DNA of 35,267 bases from Candidatus Neomicrothrix sp. UBA2517 (lineage in GTDB: Bacteria; Actinomycetota; Acidimicrobiia; Acidimicrobiales; UBA8592): assembly GCA_002341185.1 (NCBI GenBank), contig DDNP01000007.1, forward strand, positions 1 through 35,267, in the 5' to 3' direction. The notes under the pieces are model-generated. The model ran no database searches, was not told the DNA's origin, and saw nothing but the letters and a program-made list of their open reading frames with translations. Positions within the stretch are counted from its first letter, which is position 1; each line of letters opens with the position of its first letter. Shown piece by piece: positions 8,954 to 16,563 of this stretch. The position numbers were made by a program, and so were the translations under genes.

Positions 8954-9760
8954 TTACACCGGTTCAGTTCCGATTATCGTCACTCGCTCTACATGCCTGT
9001 TTTGTGGATAGAAATCATTGGAGGCTTGATGCTGCACGATTCTGTTGTCCCACATCACGATGGTGTCAGTTTTCCATTTGATTCTGCATTGCACCGAAGG
9101 GTCAAGCACAGCTCTCTCTAAAATTTGAAGGAGGTACCGGCTTTCTTCTTCACTTATTCCATCTATATGTGATACGAATGGTTTATTTGTGTATATTCCG
9201 CGTTCTCCTGTTTCAGGATGTGTCCGGATCACTGGATGTCGAGCCGGTGGGTATTTATTCTGTTTCGCTTCTCTTTCTTCACCTGTCATGCGTTGTCCGA
9301 AGGCCCTAGAGAAATCATGGATTGCGTATAAAGAGTCAGCGCGATGCTTTATGTCTGTGTCTAGCCGGTTATAAGCTTCAGCCGTATTGGCAAATGATGT
9401 GTCTCCACCTACATCGGGGATGACTCGCCCACGTAAGATTGACCCCATTGATGGTTCTCGTCGCCAAGTTACGTCCGAATGCCAATTGGAAGCAGCATAT
9501 TGCCTCTTGTCATTGGAGATAATCTTTACTATTTCTGGGTAGTCCTCAGGATGAGGAGCAAAGGGGTGTACTTCAAGTTCTCCAAAGTTTTTCCCAAATG
9601 CGATATGTTGTTCTCGAGTAATGTCTTGGTCTCTGAAAACAAGTACTTTATGGTCAAGCCATGCTTGTTTAATCGCATGTATTTCGTCTTTGGTTGCATT
9701 GGCTAATTTTATATTTCTTATTTCTGCACCTATGTAGCCTGTAATTAAATTGATCTCCAT
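8954..9760 (-). CDS. TauD/TfdA-family 2-oxoglutarate dioxygenase, paralog 2
   Basis: A second Fe(II)/2-oxoglutarate dioxygenase (268 residues), first gene of a two-gene minus-strand unit with paralog 1. The iron ligands are His94 and Asp96 in WHSD and His244 in VQHQAS; Arg255 or Arg259 should bind the 2-oxoglutarate carboxylate. It shares the family blocks HPVIRTHPETG and SHIDGI with its two neighbours, but differs in the sequence after the distal His and near the C-terminus, so the three enzymes may differ in substrate. GGGAG lies 4-5 bases before the ATG. It is divergent from tRNA-His. Confidence 0.85.
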   Translation of the reverse strand: MEINLITGYIGAEIRNIKLANATKDEIHAIKQAWLDHKVLVFRDQDITREQHIAFGKNFGELEVHPFAPHPEDYPEIVKIISNDKRQYAASNWHSDVTWRREPSMGSILRGRVIPDVGGDTSFANTAEAYNRLDTDIKHRADSLYAIHDFSRAFGQRMTGEEREAKQNKYPPARHPVIRTHPETGERGIYTNKPFVSHIDGISEEESRYLLQILERAVLDPSVQCRIKWKTDTIVMWDNRIVQHQASNDFYPQNRHVERVTIIGTEPV

Positions 9761-9879
9761 TTTTCTCCCTTCTTCTGTGGACTAGCAAATCAGAATCTTT
9801 TTAAGATTATCTCTCAAATGTTGTCACGTTAAGTCCATATAGGCTTTATCATGAGGTGTCGCCCGTTATTCGGGCCATG

Positions 9880-9953
9880 GTGGCCGTAGCTCAGCCTGGT
9901 AGAGCCCCTGTTTGTGGTACAGGTGGTCGCGGGTTCAAATCCCGTCGGTCACC
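9880..9953 (+). tRNA. tRNA-His (GTG)
   Basis: Acceptor strands GTGGCCG and CGGTCAC pair, the anticodon loop TTGTGGT gives GTG (histidine), and the T arm is CGGG-type (GCGGG TTCAAAT CCCGT). The genomic base before the acceptor is G (9879) and the discriminator is C (9953), the G-1:C73 pair expected of bacterial tRNA-His. No full CCA is encoded. Confidence 0.95.
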
Positions 9954-10025
9954 CAACATTTGATTTAAATAAAGATGCCTGTACTGCATCATTATGTTTA
10001 GTTCCCGCTAGGCTTTCAATCTCTA

Positions 10026-10098
10026 GCGCCTCTAGCTCAATTGGCAGAGCATCGGACTCTTAATCCGCAGGTTCTGGGTTCAAGTCCCAGGGGGCGCA
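10026..10098 (+). tRNA. tRNA-Lys (CTT)
   Basis: Acceptor GCGCCTC pairs with GGGGCGC, with one T-G wobble. The anticodon stem CGGA/TCCG encloses CTCTTAA, giving anticodon CTT (reads AAG). The T arm is CTGGG TTCAAGT CCCAG and the discriminator is A. It follows tRNA-His by 72 bases on the same strand. The 245 bases after it (10099-10343) hold no gene I can support. Confidence 0.95.
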
Positions 10099-10343
10099 CG
10101 AACACTCACAGAACATTAGAAATGGAGCTGTCTTCCTTAATCAAAAGGTAAGAGGTTCTGAAAACCACTCCCCTGTCAGGGGGAAAACTTCTTAACAAGA
10201 TCCTTGGTTTCTGACCATGGGCTAAACCAAATAAGAATTACCATACTAGGAGAGAATTTTTAGGTTATACCGTTCAGAGCACACCCTATATGCGATTCTA
10301 AGAGGCGTATTCCCTGACAATCCAAATTTAAATTAAGTCTTTC

Positions 10344-10826
10344 TTAGCTGATAGCACCCAACACAGCAGAGCAAGTTGAAACATCAATGCTTCCCTCTTC
10401 AACAGCTAGATGTGTGATTACTCCACCTTCAATAACAGCGGCATACCGTTTCGAACGACTTCCCATTCCAGCTCCAGACCCATCCATAGTAAGTCCCATT
10501 GCAGCTGTGAAATCACCGTTACCGTCGGAAAGCATTTGTATATCCTGCGCACCATATGCTTCACTCCATGCGCCCATGACCCAAACATCATTTACTGCGA
10601 CACATGCGACCGTATCCACGCCTGCACCAGCTAGATCAGCTGCGCCTTCAGTGTATGTAGGAAGGTGTAAATTAGAGCAACCAGGAGTAAAGGCACCTGG
10701 CACAGCGAAAAGTACAACTTTTCCTGAACCTAGGATATCCCCAGTGTTCACGGGGGTTGGACGCCCATCATCACCTAGTACTCGTATTTCAACATTTGGA
10801 ATTGCATCTCCGACTTCTACACCCAT
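10344..10826 (-). CDS. Peroxiredoxin, Prx5/redoxin type
   Basis: Thiol peroxidase of 160 residues that reduces H2O2 and alkyl hydroperoxides in the cytosol. The active-site motif PGAFTPGC places the peroxidatic cysteine at Cys50, with HLP shortly after, as in the Prx5 (AhpE/PrxV-like) group. Further cysteines lie near residue 74 and near the C-terminus and could resolve the disulfide. The reading frame extends 40 codons upstream to 10946, but that extension has no homology-like character. The ATG at 10826 is preceded by GAGGA with good spacing and begins the conserved MGVEVGD-type N-terminus. It is divergent from the third TauD-like gene. Peroxide removal would suit a neighbourhood of iron oxygenases, which is inference. 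Confidence 0.9.
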   Translation of the reverse strand: MGVEVGDAIPNVEIRVLGDDGRPTPVNTGDILGSGKVVLFAVPGAFTPGCSNLHLPTYTEGAADLAGAGVDTVACVAVNDVWVMGAWSEAYGAQDIQMLSDGNGDFTAAMGLTMDGSGAGMGSRSKRYAAVIEGGVITHLAVEEGSIDVSTCSAVLGAIS

Positions 10827-10983
10827 ATTTTCCTCGCTTTTATCTGTTTGGAATGAACCGTTGAAGCATATCTTACTTGTTACAGTCCAACAACTCACAA
10901 AATTCTTGGAACTAGAATGGACGCTTTGGGTAATTGTGGAATTCATACTTTTGCATTATTCTCACTCATCGTAGGGAGGGTTC

Positions 10984-11811
10984 GTGAAAATAAAGCAGCT
11001 TAGTGAACATATTGGAGCTGAAATTACTGAGGTTTCTATTGATTCTCTTGATGAGGTTACATCAAATGAGATTAAAGAGGCATGGCTGACTCATAAGGTT
11101 CTGGTATTTCGCAATCAAGATATTTCGATTAACGCCCATATAAAATTTGGAAAGCATTTCGGCGATTTAGAAATTCATCCTTTCGCAGATAACCATAAAG
11201 ATCACCCTGAAGTGATCGTGCTCGAAGCTGGCGGCGAGACTTCACGGCAGTATTACCATGCTGCGCAAGACTGGCATATCGACGTTTCGTTTCGAGAAAA
11301 ACCTCCAACGGGGTCGATCTTGAGAGGAAGAACGATCCCTGAATCTGGTGGAGACACCCATTTCGCTAACGCCACAGTTGCGTTTGAAAGACTTGACTCT
11401 GATGTTAGGCAACGAGTGGATAGCCTCCTTGCTGTAAATGACTATACGAAAATGTTTGGACCCTCGACACGGTTTAATGACGAACAGAGCCACAAAGAGA
11501 ACACGAAGAAGTACCCTCCTGTGCTCCACCCTGTGATTAGAACCCATCCTGAGACGGGGCATCGATCAATATTCACGAATAACTTCTTTACTAGCCATAT
11601 CAATGGCATTGATACTAAAGAAAGCGATTATCTATTAGCAACGTTGGCAGAAGCGATTCGAGACCCTGATCTCCATTTCAGCGTCAAGTGGGAATCTGAT
11701 ACTTTCGTAATGTGGGACAATCGCTGCGTACAACATGTAGCGACAGACGATTTTCTTCCCTCTTACCGAAGAATGGAGCGTGTAACAATCGCTGGGGACC
11801 GACCTTTCTAA
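10984..11811 (+). CDS. TauD/TfdA-family 2-oxoglutarate dioxygenase, paralog 3
   Basis: Third Fe(II)/2-oxoglutarate dioxygenase of the set, 275 residues. The iron ligands are His98 and Asp100 in WHID, where the other two copies have WHSD, and His251 in VQHVATDD. Arg262/263 or Arg266 is the candidate 2-oxoglutarate binder. The GTG start at 10984 follows a GGGAGGG element. Compared with paralog 1 it keeps RRMER and GDRPF at the C-terminus, so these two look closer to each other than to paralog 2. It ends 5 bases before the stop of the convergent SCO6745-like gene. The physiological substrate is unknown. Confidence 0.85.
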   Translation: MKIKQLSEHIGAEITEVSIDSLDEVTSNEIKEAWLTHKVLVFRNQDISINAHIKFGKHFGDLEIHPFADNHKDHPEVIVLEAGGETSRQYYHAAQDWHIDVSFREKPPTGSILRGRTIPESGGDTHFANATVAFERLDSDVRQRVDSLLAVNDYTKMFGPSTRFNDEQSHKENTKKYPPVLHPVIRTHPETGHRSIFTNNFFTSHINGIDTKESDYLLATLAEAIRDPDLHFSVKWESDTFVMWDNRCVQHVATDDFLPSYRRMERVTIAGDRPF

Positions 11812-11816
11812 CGAAG

Positions 11817-12692
11817 TTATTCCTCAGGCACTGTTAAACGTCGAGCTGCTGGCATCCATTTTGTCCCTCCGGTAACATCAATTCTTTCCAAAAGGACCTC
11901 TCCAACCGAGTTAACTAGTCGCACAAAATTCTGTGTCGCTTCTTCTCCAATGTTTTTCCATGCTAGCGAAGTAATTTCGTTTAGTTTATCTTCAAGTGAT
12001 TGTCTGTATGCAATACCTGCATCTGTAACAACTTGATTTTTCGCGAGTCCGCGTTTCTCCAGACCCGTATAAGCTGTGCGTATCGCTTCATCATCAGCAC
12101 CCCTGCTTCTCGGAAGCCAATCAGCATCATAGGACCTTCGAGCTCCATCTAAAATTCCGGCCTGGACACCAGTTATATCTTCAGCGGTCAACATTGCCCA
12201 ATGGGTATCCCCTCTCCATTCACGTATGCAATTCACTGCTAACCACGCATCAATAAGTGGATTATCTAACCGTCTATGATCCAATTGCGATGCGAAAAGG
12301 ACTCGTCCCGATATTGGCAGCGATTCAGCAGACTCCCAGAGGAGTTCTCTCATCGAGGCTAATTCATCGCAGATTTCGGGTACAAACTTTTTCAGGCCAT
12401 CTGACACTGCTTCATCCCTAACCTTCATGGCATCATTTAGAGTTGAATGTTTATTTAACATTTGATAGCTCGCATTAACGAACTCTGGGTGAATGGAATA
12501 ATACGCAGCGGAAACAATTTTAGGCGCCGCATTCCCCAATTTACCAGCTCGGGTGGTGACGTAGTACCCGAAACCATCAGGGATTCCAAGATCTGAATAT
12601 GCTCTGATTGCATCTGGATCCCAGTAGATCCAACCGATTAGTCTATGAGACACAAATGAAGCTTCTTTACTAATTTCTTTCCAGTCAATCAT
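11817..12692 (-). CDS. SCO6745-family (SalK-like) actinobacterial protein
   Basis: Protein of about 291 residues that I recognise, with moderate confidence, as the SCO6745/SalK family found in actinobacteria, whose biochemical role is unsettled. Supporting traits are an all-helical character, the central EWRGDTHWAML segment followed by AGILDGARRSYD, and a C-terminal part that looks like a winged-helix region (YTGLEKRGLAKNQVVTDAGIAYRQSLE). ATG 12692 is used here. The frame also contains a TTG at 12713, but neither start has a clear Shine-Dalgarno. It is not obviously secreted or membrane-bound. It may be a cofactor- or ligand-binding protein or a regulator; I do not assign a function. Confidence 0.55.
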   Translation of the reverse strand: MIDWKEISKEASFVSHRLIGWIYWDPDAIRAYSDLGIPDGFGYYVTTRAGKLGNAAPKIVSAAYYSIHPEFVNASYQMLNKHSTLNDAMKVRDEAVSDGLKKFVPEICDELASMRELLWESAESLPISGRVLFASQLDHRRLDNPLIDAWLAVNCIREWRGDTHWAMLTAEDITGVQAGILDGARRSYDADWLPRSRGADDEAIRTAYTGLEKRGLAKNQVVTDAGIAYRQSLEDKLNEITSLAWKNIGEEATQNFVRLVNSVGEVLLERIDVTGGTKWMPAARRLTVPEE

Positions 12693-12754
12693 AAAAATCT
12701 TTTCAATTTCCAACTGATAAAGGCATGTAGCTGCATGAAAGCCACTCTACTTTG

Positions 12755-13900
12755 TTATTGATTTGAAGATGATGATCGTTTAATGGGTTGGAGCGAACGA
12801 TATGTTGCACATCGCCACACCCATTCAACAGGTCCGAAACGGAAACGACTCAGCCACGCTTTTGACCAAAGAATCTGCAAAGCCCAAACACAAATAATGA
12901 AAAGCCACACTCCACTTCGGCTCATATCTCTTTTCTCAAAGAGCACTGCGAATACAGTGATTCCGATAATCGTTTGCGTCAAATAATTGGTGAGAGCCAT
13001 CTGCCCTACAGATCGGATCCGCAGCTTGAACGCATTGTCAGGCCTCATATTCAACAAACTTATGATGGCAACATAGCCAATAGCTATTGGTAAAGTCGCA
13101 ATCGTGTTTGGGACTTGCCCGATAATAGCTACATCGGAACCATAATCACCTGCTACCTGAATGAGGATACCGAAGATTGAAAGCGGCAAACCAAATGCAA
13201 AACACCTTATAAGTATCCTTTGGTAATAAGACTTCTCTTTCGCTCCGGATATAAATCCCGACTTGTAGAGCCCAACTCCAATGAGCATTGCCCCCAAAGC
13301 CCTAAAAAAAGCATCAGAGATAAACCAGAATGCGACTTCATCGCTCATTGGGTTTGATGCATACCAGAAGTCGCCCAGTGGTGCGCTTCCATCATCCACT
13401 AAGGATTGTGTGAGTATGCCATTAATCACCGTAAGGGCAAAGAGCAGAACTCCTATTGAGAAGAGGAATTTAGTTGACCTCTTACGCAAAAGATAAATAA
13501 CGGGAGCACATATTCCATAAACCATAAGAACATCGCCTTCCCACACCATCATATGCAAGAACCCAATTCCTAGTAACAGGAAATTACGCCATATGGTTAG
13601 TCTGAATGGTTTCTTCCCCTTCGCCTCGGCCCTATTAGCAAAGAGAACGATACCTGCACCAAAAAGCATTGAGAAGATGGCCATTGTTTTTTGATCAATG
13701 AATATTTCCCCGAAAATTCCAAAGATCCAGTCAAGAACACTGTCTGTCCCTTGAGAATCCAGGTTATAATATGCGGGTTTTAGCAGGCCAAACATCATTG
13801 CGTTCATACCGAGTATTCCCAACGTTGCGAATCCTCGGACATAGTCAAGATTTGTTATACGGTTTTGCTGTTGAGTTGGTGAAGTGTTTGTTTGAGACAT
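12755..13900 (-). CDS. DUF418-family polytopic membrane protein (YeiB-like)
   Basis: Integral membrane protein of about 381 residues with roughly eight to ten hydrophobic segments and the family N-terminus NLDYVRGFATLGILGMN, followed by the SMLFGAGI segment and a C-terminal DUF418 domain (QMALTNYLTQTIIG). DUF418/YeiB proteins are related in fold to membrane acyltransferases and their role is not established. The ATG at 13900 is preferred over a TTG six codons upstream because AAGGG lies before it. The C-terminal tail is serine-rich and cytosolic-looking. The upstream 158 bases carry a possible promoter. Confidence 0.8.
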   Translation of the reverse strand: MSQTNTSPTQQQNRITNLDYVRGFATLGILGMNAMMFGLLKPAYYNLDSQGTDSVLDWIFGIFGEIFIDQKTMAIFSMLFGAGIVLFANRAEAKGKKPFRLTIWRNFLLLGIGFLHMMVWEGDVLMVYGICAPVIYLLRKRSTKFLFSIGVLLFALTVINGILTQSLVDDGSAPLGDFWYASNPMSDEVAFWFISDAFFRALGAMLIGVGLYKSGFISGAKEKSYYQRILIRCFAFGLPLSIFGILIQVAGDYGSDVAIIGQVPNTIATLPIAIGYVAIISLLNMRPDNAFKLRIRSVGQMALTNYLTQTIIGITVFAVLFEKRDMSRSGVWLFIICVWALQILWSKAWLSRFRFGPVEWVWRCATYRSLQPIKRSSSSNQ

Positions 13901-13951
13901 CTTATAATTACCCTTCAAATCTCGGCTATCTCCTAGTTGAAGAGTAGGGTC

Positions 13952-13957
13952 ATTATA
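13952..13957 (-). promoter_or_regulatory. Candidate -10 element for the DUF418 gene
   Basis: On the minus strand this reads TATAAT, a perfect sigma70-type -10, about 50 bases before the ATG at 13900. The best upstream TTGACT lies 25 bases away, too far for a standard -35, so the promoter is only a candidate. Confidence 0.35.
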
Positions 13958-14076
13958 TGTTCAGATCAAGGGCTAAAAAAGAAGTCAAACGAAAGAGAAA
14001 AGACTGGACTTCAAGTGACCGGTCTCGACGGTGGAGAGACTATAACGTTTGGTATCAACTCTGGAGGCGGTAGTAC

Positions 14077-14751
14077 TCAACTTTGTTTTAGTTTGGCTTT
14101 ACGTTGCATTAACTCCCACGTTTGCTCCAAATAGTGCGCCTCAGTATCAATGAGGTTCTTAATTTTGTCTCTCCATTCCTTCGGGAGTTCAGGAGCATTA
14201 CTCGGTTCAAGAGTGACATCTAATTTCGCCATTTCTTCAAGCGTTTGATGTAGCGCAGTTGCTCTGCCCATTGTTGAACCAACTGTTATACAACCATGCC
14301 ATGGAATGATTATGGTGTTCGCTGAACCGATTGCTTCCCCTATCGAGGAGAAAGAATCATCGGGGCTTATGGCTTGGTCTTCATGAAAGAAACAAGCAAG
14401 ATTGTGGCGAATTTTCAGAGGTCTAGCTTGGCCTGCTAGCGCCGTACCCCAGAATCCGTGTGTATGCACGACTGCATCAATTTCCTGACGTCTCTTGTAG
14501 ATTGCCGGATGAAATTCAAACCCCTTACTGATCTCCCGCTTTCCATTAAGTACATTTCCGTTGTAGTCAACTAGAAAAATATCATTTTCGGTAACTTCGC
14601 TTAAAGTTCGGTCAAACGCGTTGATCCAGAAGGCCTCCTGCCCAGCAACTCTTCGCGACACATGACCCCCTATTCCATCTCCAAGCCCTGCTGCTCCTAA
14701 AGCCTGGCAAGCCATAAGGACTTCTTGCTTTTCAATTAGACTTTTCCCCAT
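14077..14751 (-). CDS. Class II aldolase/adducin-family protein
   Basis: Zinc-dependent aldolase/epimerase-fold protein of 224 residues. Members act on phosphorylated sugars (fuculose-1-P, ribulose-5-P) or on decarboxylations and dehydrations of small acids. The zinc motif VVHTHG near residue 95 and a third histidine in IPWHG near 150 are visible, and the substrate loop GGHVSRR replaces the usual GNxSxR. GRATALHQTLEEMAKL matches the C-terminal helix of the family. It lacks the fused short-chain dehydrogenase domain of the RhaD type. The substrate is unknown. It is divergent from the flavin split-barrel gene, with 112 bases between starts. Confidence 0.8.
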   Translation of the reverse strand: MGKSLIEKQEVLMACQALGAAGLGDGIGGHVSRRVAGQEAFWINAFDRTLSEVTENDIFLVDYNGNVLNGKREISKGFEFHPAIYKRRQEIDAVVHTHGFWGTALAGQARPLKIRHNLACFFHEDQAISPDDSFSSIGEAIGSANTIIIPWHGCITVGSTMGRATALHQTLEEMAKLDVTLEPSNAPELPKEWRDKIKNLIDTEAHYLEQTWELMQRKAKLKQS

Positions 14752-14863
14752 GAAGAGAATCTAAACCAGTATCTATATCTGCGCATCCCATCTGGTATTT
14801 TTTTGCACTTGATTACGAAAGGAAATCCCTTAGAAGTAATGTTTAAGGCAGGGAGACGATTTG

Positions 14864-15397
14864 ATGACTGATAGAGAAGAGAGCTTTGAAGACCTAAAGA
14901 ATTGTGCGTTGACACCAGAGAGGGAGCAGGAACTTCTTGACGCACAACGTGAGTGCGTTTTTAGTTGGACCAACAAAAAGGGTGAAGCTGTAGGAGTTAT
15001 AGTCTCCTATTTCAATCATGGTGGGAAAATATGGATGACATGCGCTGAGTCAAGAGCCAGGGTCGCCGCTGTAAAGAGGTTCCCTCGCGCTTCAGTTTGT
15101 ATTACCAGCTCAGGAACAAGATTAGGGACTGGTAAGACAATTACATATAAGGGTGACTGTATTGTCCATAAAGACAGGGAGACACTTGACTGGTTTTACC
15201 CTGCTTTCGCAACTGACCGGCGGTCAACAGAAGAAGGTATTGAGGCCTATATTCAGCATCTAAATTCTCCAGACAGAGTAGTGATTGAATTTATACCTGA
15301 CTGGACTTTAAGTTTTGATAGCGAAGCCCTCTGGGAACGTGCCCCCCTAGCCGCTTCTGATAAAGATGACCCAAGGAATAGTGGCGTTATCGACTAA
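14864..15397 (+). CDS. Pyridoxamine 5'-phosphate oxidase-like split-barrel protein
   Basis: FMN- or F420-type split-barrel protein of 177 residues, likely cytosolic. The part from residue ~25 (GEAVGVIVSYFNHGGKIWMTC, RVAAVKRFPRASVCIT) has the strand pattern of PNPOx-like flavin reductases and F420-dependent enzymes. Substrate and cofactor cannot be read off. ATG 14864 has GGGAG 8 bases upstream; a TTG three bases earlier is the alternative. The C-terminal 20 residues are polar. It precedes the oxidative operon by 153 bases, separated by two inverted repeats, so it may be transcribed apart from it. Confidence 0.65.
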   Translation: MTDREESFEDLKNCALTPEREQELLDAQRECVFSWTNKKGEAVGVIVSYFNHGGKIWMTCAESRARVAAVKRFPRASVCITSSGTRLGTGKTITYKGDCIVHKDRETLDWFYPAFATDRRSTEEGIEAYIQHLNSPDRVVIEFIPDWTLSFDSEALWERAPLAASDKDDPRNSGVID

Positions 15398-15407
15398 CTA
15401 AATATTG

Positions 15408-15433
15408 ATTACGTCCCCTTGTGGCGACGTAAT
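15408..15433 (+). repeat. Perfect inverted repeat ATTACGTC-N10-GACGTAAT
   Basis: An 8-base perfect inverted repeat with a 10-base loop lies 11 bases past the stop of the split-barrel gene. It could be the 3' hairpin of that transcript (no U-tract follows) or an operator for the downstream operon. The central ACGTC/GACGT core is symmetric, as expected of a dimeric regulator site. Confidence 0.5.
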
Positions 15434-15479
15434 AATTGGAAGATCCAAAAAAGTTTCTCTCCCCTTAGCGCAGATACGT

Positions 15480-15503
15480 ACTAGTTATTTGTGAAAAACT
15501 AGT
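15480..15503 (+). promoter_or_regulatory. Perfect inverted repeat ACTAGTT-N10-AACTAGT, candidate operator
   Basis: A 7-base perfect inverted repeat with a 10-base spacer lies just upstream of a possible promoter of the 15551-20110 run: TTGTGT (15508-15513), 16-base spacer, TATACA (15530-15535). That -10 would place the start of RNA almost on the Shine-Dalgarno, so the promoter assignment is weak. The position is typical of a TetR- or GntR-type operator, but no such regulator gene is in the window. Confidence 0.4.
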
Positions 15504-15550
15504 GCATTTGTGTTTGTTGTGAAAGAATTTATACAAAACTCGGAGGGAAG

Positions 15551-15970
15551 ATGACACAGATTCTAGGACAGTATTGCATTAATGTACGAGACATTGATAA
15601 AGCTCTTGAATTCTGGGAAGGTGTATGTGAACTACCTCTTCAACACCGAACTGAGATTCCGGGAGTTCTTGAGGCCGTTTTACAAGCAGAACAGGGAGGG
15701 TCTCGCATTCAGCTAGCGCAGCATCTTGACAATGATGCCCCCATTGATATGGGAACAGCTATGTGGAAGATATACATAAACACATCAGATTGTCAGCGAG
15801 TTTATGATCGGGCGATTGCTGCTGGTTGTGAATCAGTTATGGAACCTGAACAACTAGATAGGTGGCCCGTTACCGTTGCGTTTGTAAAGGACTTCGATGG
15901 GTACTTAATAGAGTTCGTAGAACATTATGAGGGAACAAGGCCTGGGGTGCCAGACCCGAAACAAGCTTAG
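15551..15970 (+). CDS. VOC-fold (glyoxalase/dioxygenase-like) protein
   Basis: Vicinal-oxygen-chelate protein of 139 residues: one bab-b-b-b module pair, metal-dependent in most members, covering glyoxalases, ring-cleaving dioxygenases and resistance proteins. Visible marks are YCINVRDIDKALEFW at the N-terminus, the repeat-like YINTSDCQRVYDRAIAAGC in the second half, and KDFDGYLIEFVEH with the C-terminal metal-ligand glutamate. The metal and substrate are unknown. GGAGG is 4 bases before the ATG. It is the first gene of a plus-strand run with 24-base, 2-base, overlapping and 48-base junctions, so it is very likely co-transcribed with the HD-fold oxygenase candidate that follows. Confidence 0.8.
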   Translation: MTQILGQYCINVRDIDKALEFWEGVCELPLQHRTEIPGVLEAVLQAEQGGSRIQLAQHLDNDAPIDMGTAMWKIYINTSDCQRVYDRAIAAGCESVMEPEQLDRWPVTVAFVKDFDGYLIEFVEHYEGTRPGVPDPKQA

Positions 15971-15994
15971 TTAGAAACAAAGGGGAAGAAGAAA

Positions 15995-16561
15995 ATGGAA
16001 GCACAGGAAAAACTATTAAAACGAGCAAATTTTAAATCCTTTCAAGAATCAACACAGGAGGACTGGCAACTAATTGCCTCTCAAAGAGGGGCGCTCTTTT
16101 CTTCATTGCCAGGAAGAATAGTTCAGCAACTTGAACTACTTAGAAACGACTTTGGAGGGTTCCCGGTCGACCGACTCGAACATAGTTTGCAAACTGCTAC
16201 AAGAGCAGAGCAAGATGGCAGAGACGAAGAGTATATTATGTGCGCCCTTATTCACGATGTAGGCGATGTGCTTACACCACATAATCATCCTGACTTAGCT
16301 GCTGCGATCCTTAAACCTTTCGTTTCTGAAGCAAACCATTGGATGGTAGCCCATCATGACATTTTCCAAGGATATTATTTTTGGCATCATCTCGGAGGGA
16401 ACCGCAATGCAAGGGATGCTTTTGAAGAACATGAATTCTATGACCATTGTGAAGAATTTTGCGCTTTATATGACGCCCCAGCCTTTGATTCTTCATATAA
16501 CTCAAACCCCATTGAACATTACCTACCCCTTATTGAAGACTTCTTTACTCAAAATCCGTAA
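15995..16561 (+). CDS. HD-fold protein, PhnZ/TmpB-like diiron oxygenase candidate
   Basis: HD-domain protein of 188 residues. Potential metal ligands are His63 (LEHSLQTA), His87-Asp88 (ALIHDVGD), His96/His98 (HNHPD), His120/His121 (VAHHD) and Asp160 (CALYDAP). The six-ligand pattern, the LEHSLQ segment and the 24-residue spacing between the first His and the HD pair match PhnZ as I recall it, and the same fold is found in TmpB and myo-inositol oxygenase. Those mixed-valent diiron enzymes use O2 to cleave C-P or C-C bonds next to a hydroxyl. Phosphohydrolase HD proteins share several of these ligands, so oxygenase chemistry is likely but unproven. GGGGA lies about 10 bases before the ATG. It ends 2 bases before the next start. 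Confidence 0.7.
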   Translation: MEAQEKLLKRANFKSFQESTQEDWQLIASQRGALFSSLPGRIVQQLELLRNDFGGFPVDRLEHSLQTATRAEQDGRDEEYIMCALIHDVGDVLTPHNHPDLAAAILKPFVSEANHWMVAHHDIFQGYYFWHHLGGNRNARDAFEEHEFYDHCEEFCALYDAPAFDSSYNSNPIEHYLPLIEDFFTQNP

Positions 16562-16563
16562 CA

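Noticed and set aside
10170..10182. CCCCT-GTC-AGGGG palindrome as a terminator
   Set aside because: Stem of five pairs, three-base loop and no U-tract on either strand.
10827..10946. 40-codon N-terminal extension of the peroxiredoxin
   Set aside because: GAGGA and ATG at 10826 match the usual family start, and the extension lacks signal-peptide character.
10387..10974. A 195-codon plus-strand frame opposite the peroxiredoxin gene
   Set aside because: It is the antisense of a clear Prx5 gene, is rich in Ser, Thr and Pro as expected of a shadow, and has no ribosome site.
14765..14804. ACCAG...CTGGT followed by seven T as a terminator
   Set aside because: Only five pairs with a 22-base loop, and it lies in a divergent promoter region where no plus-strand transcript should end.
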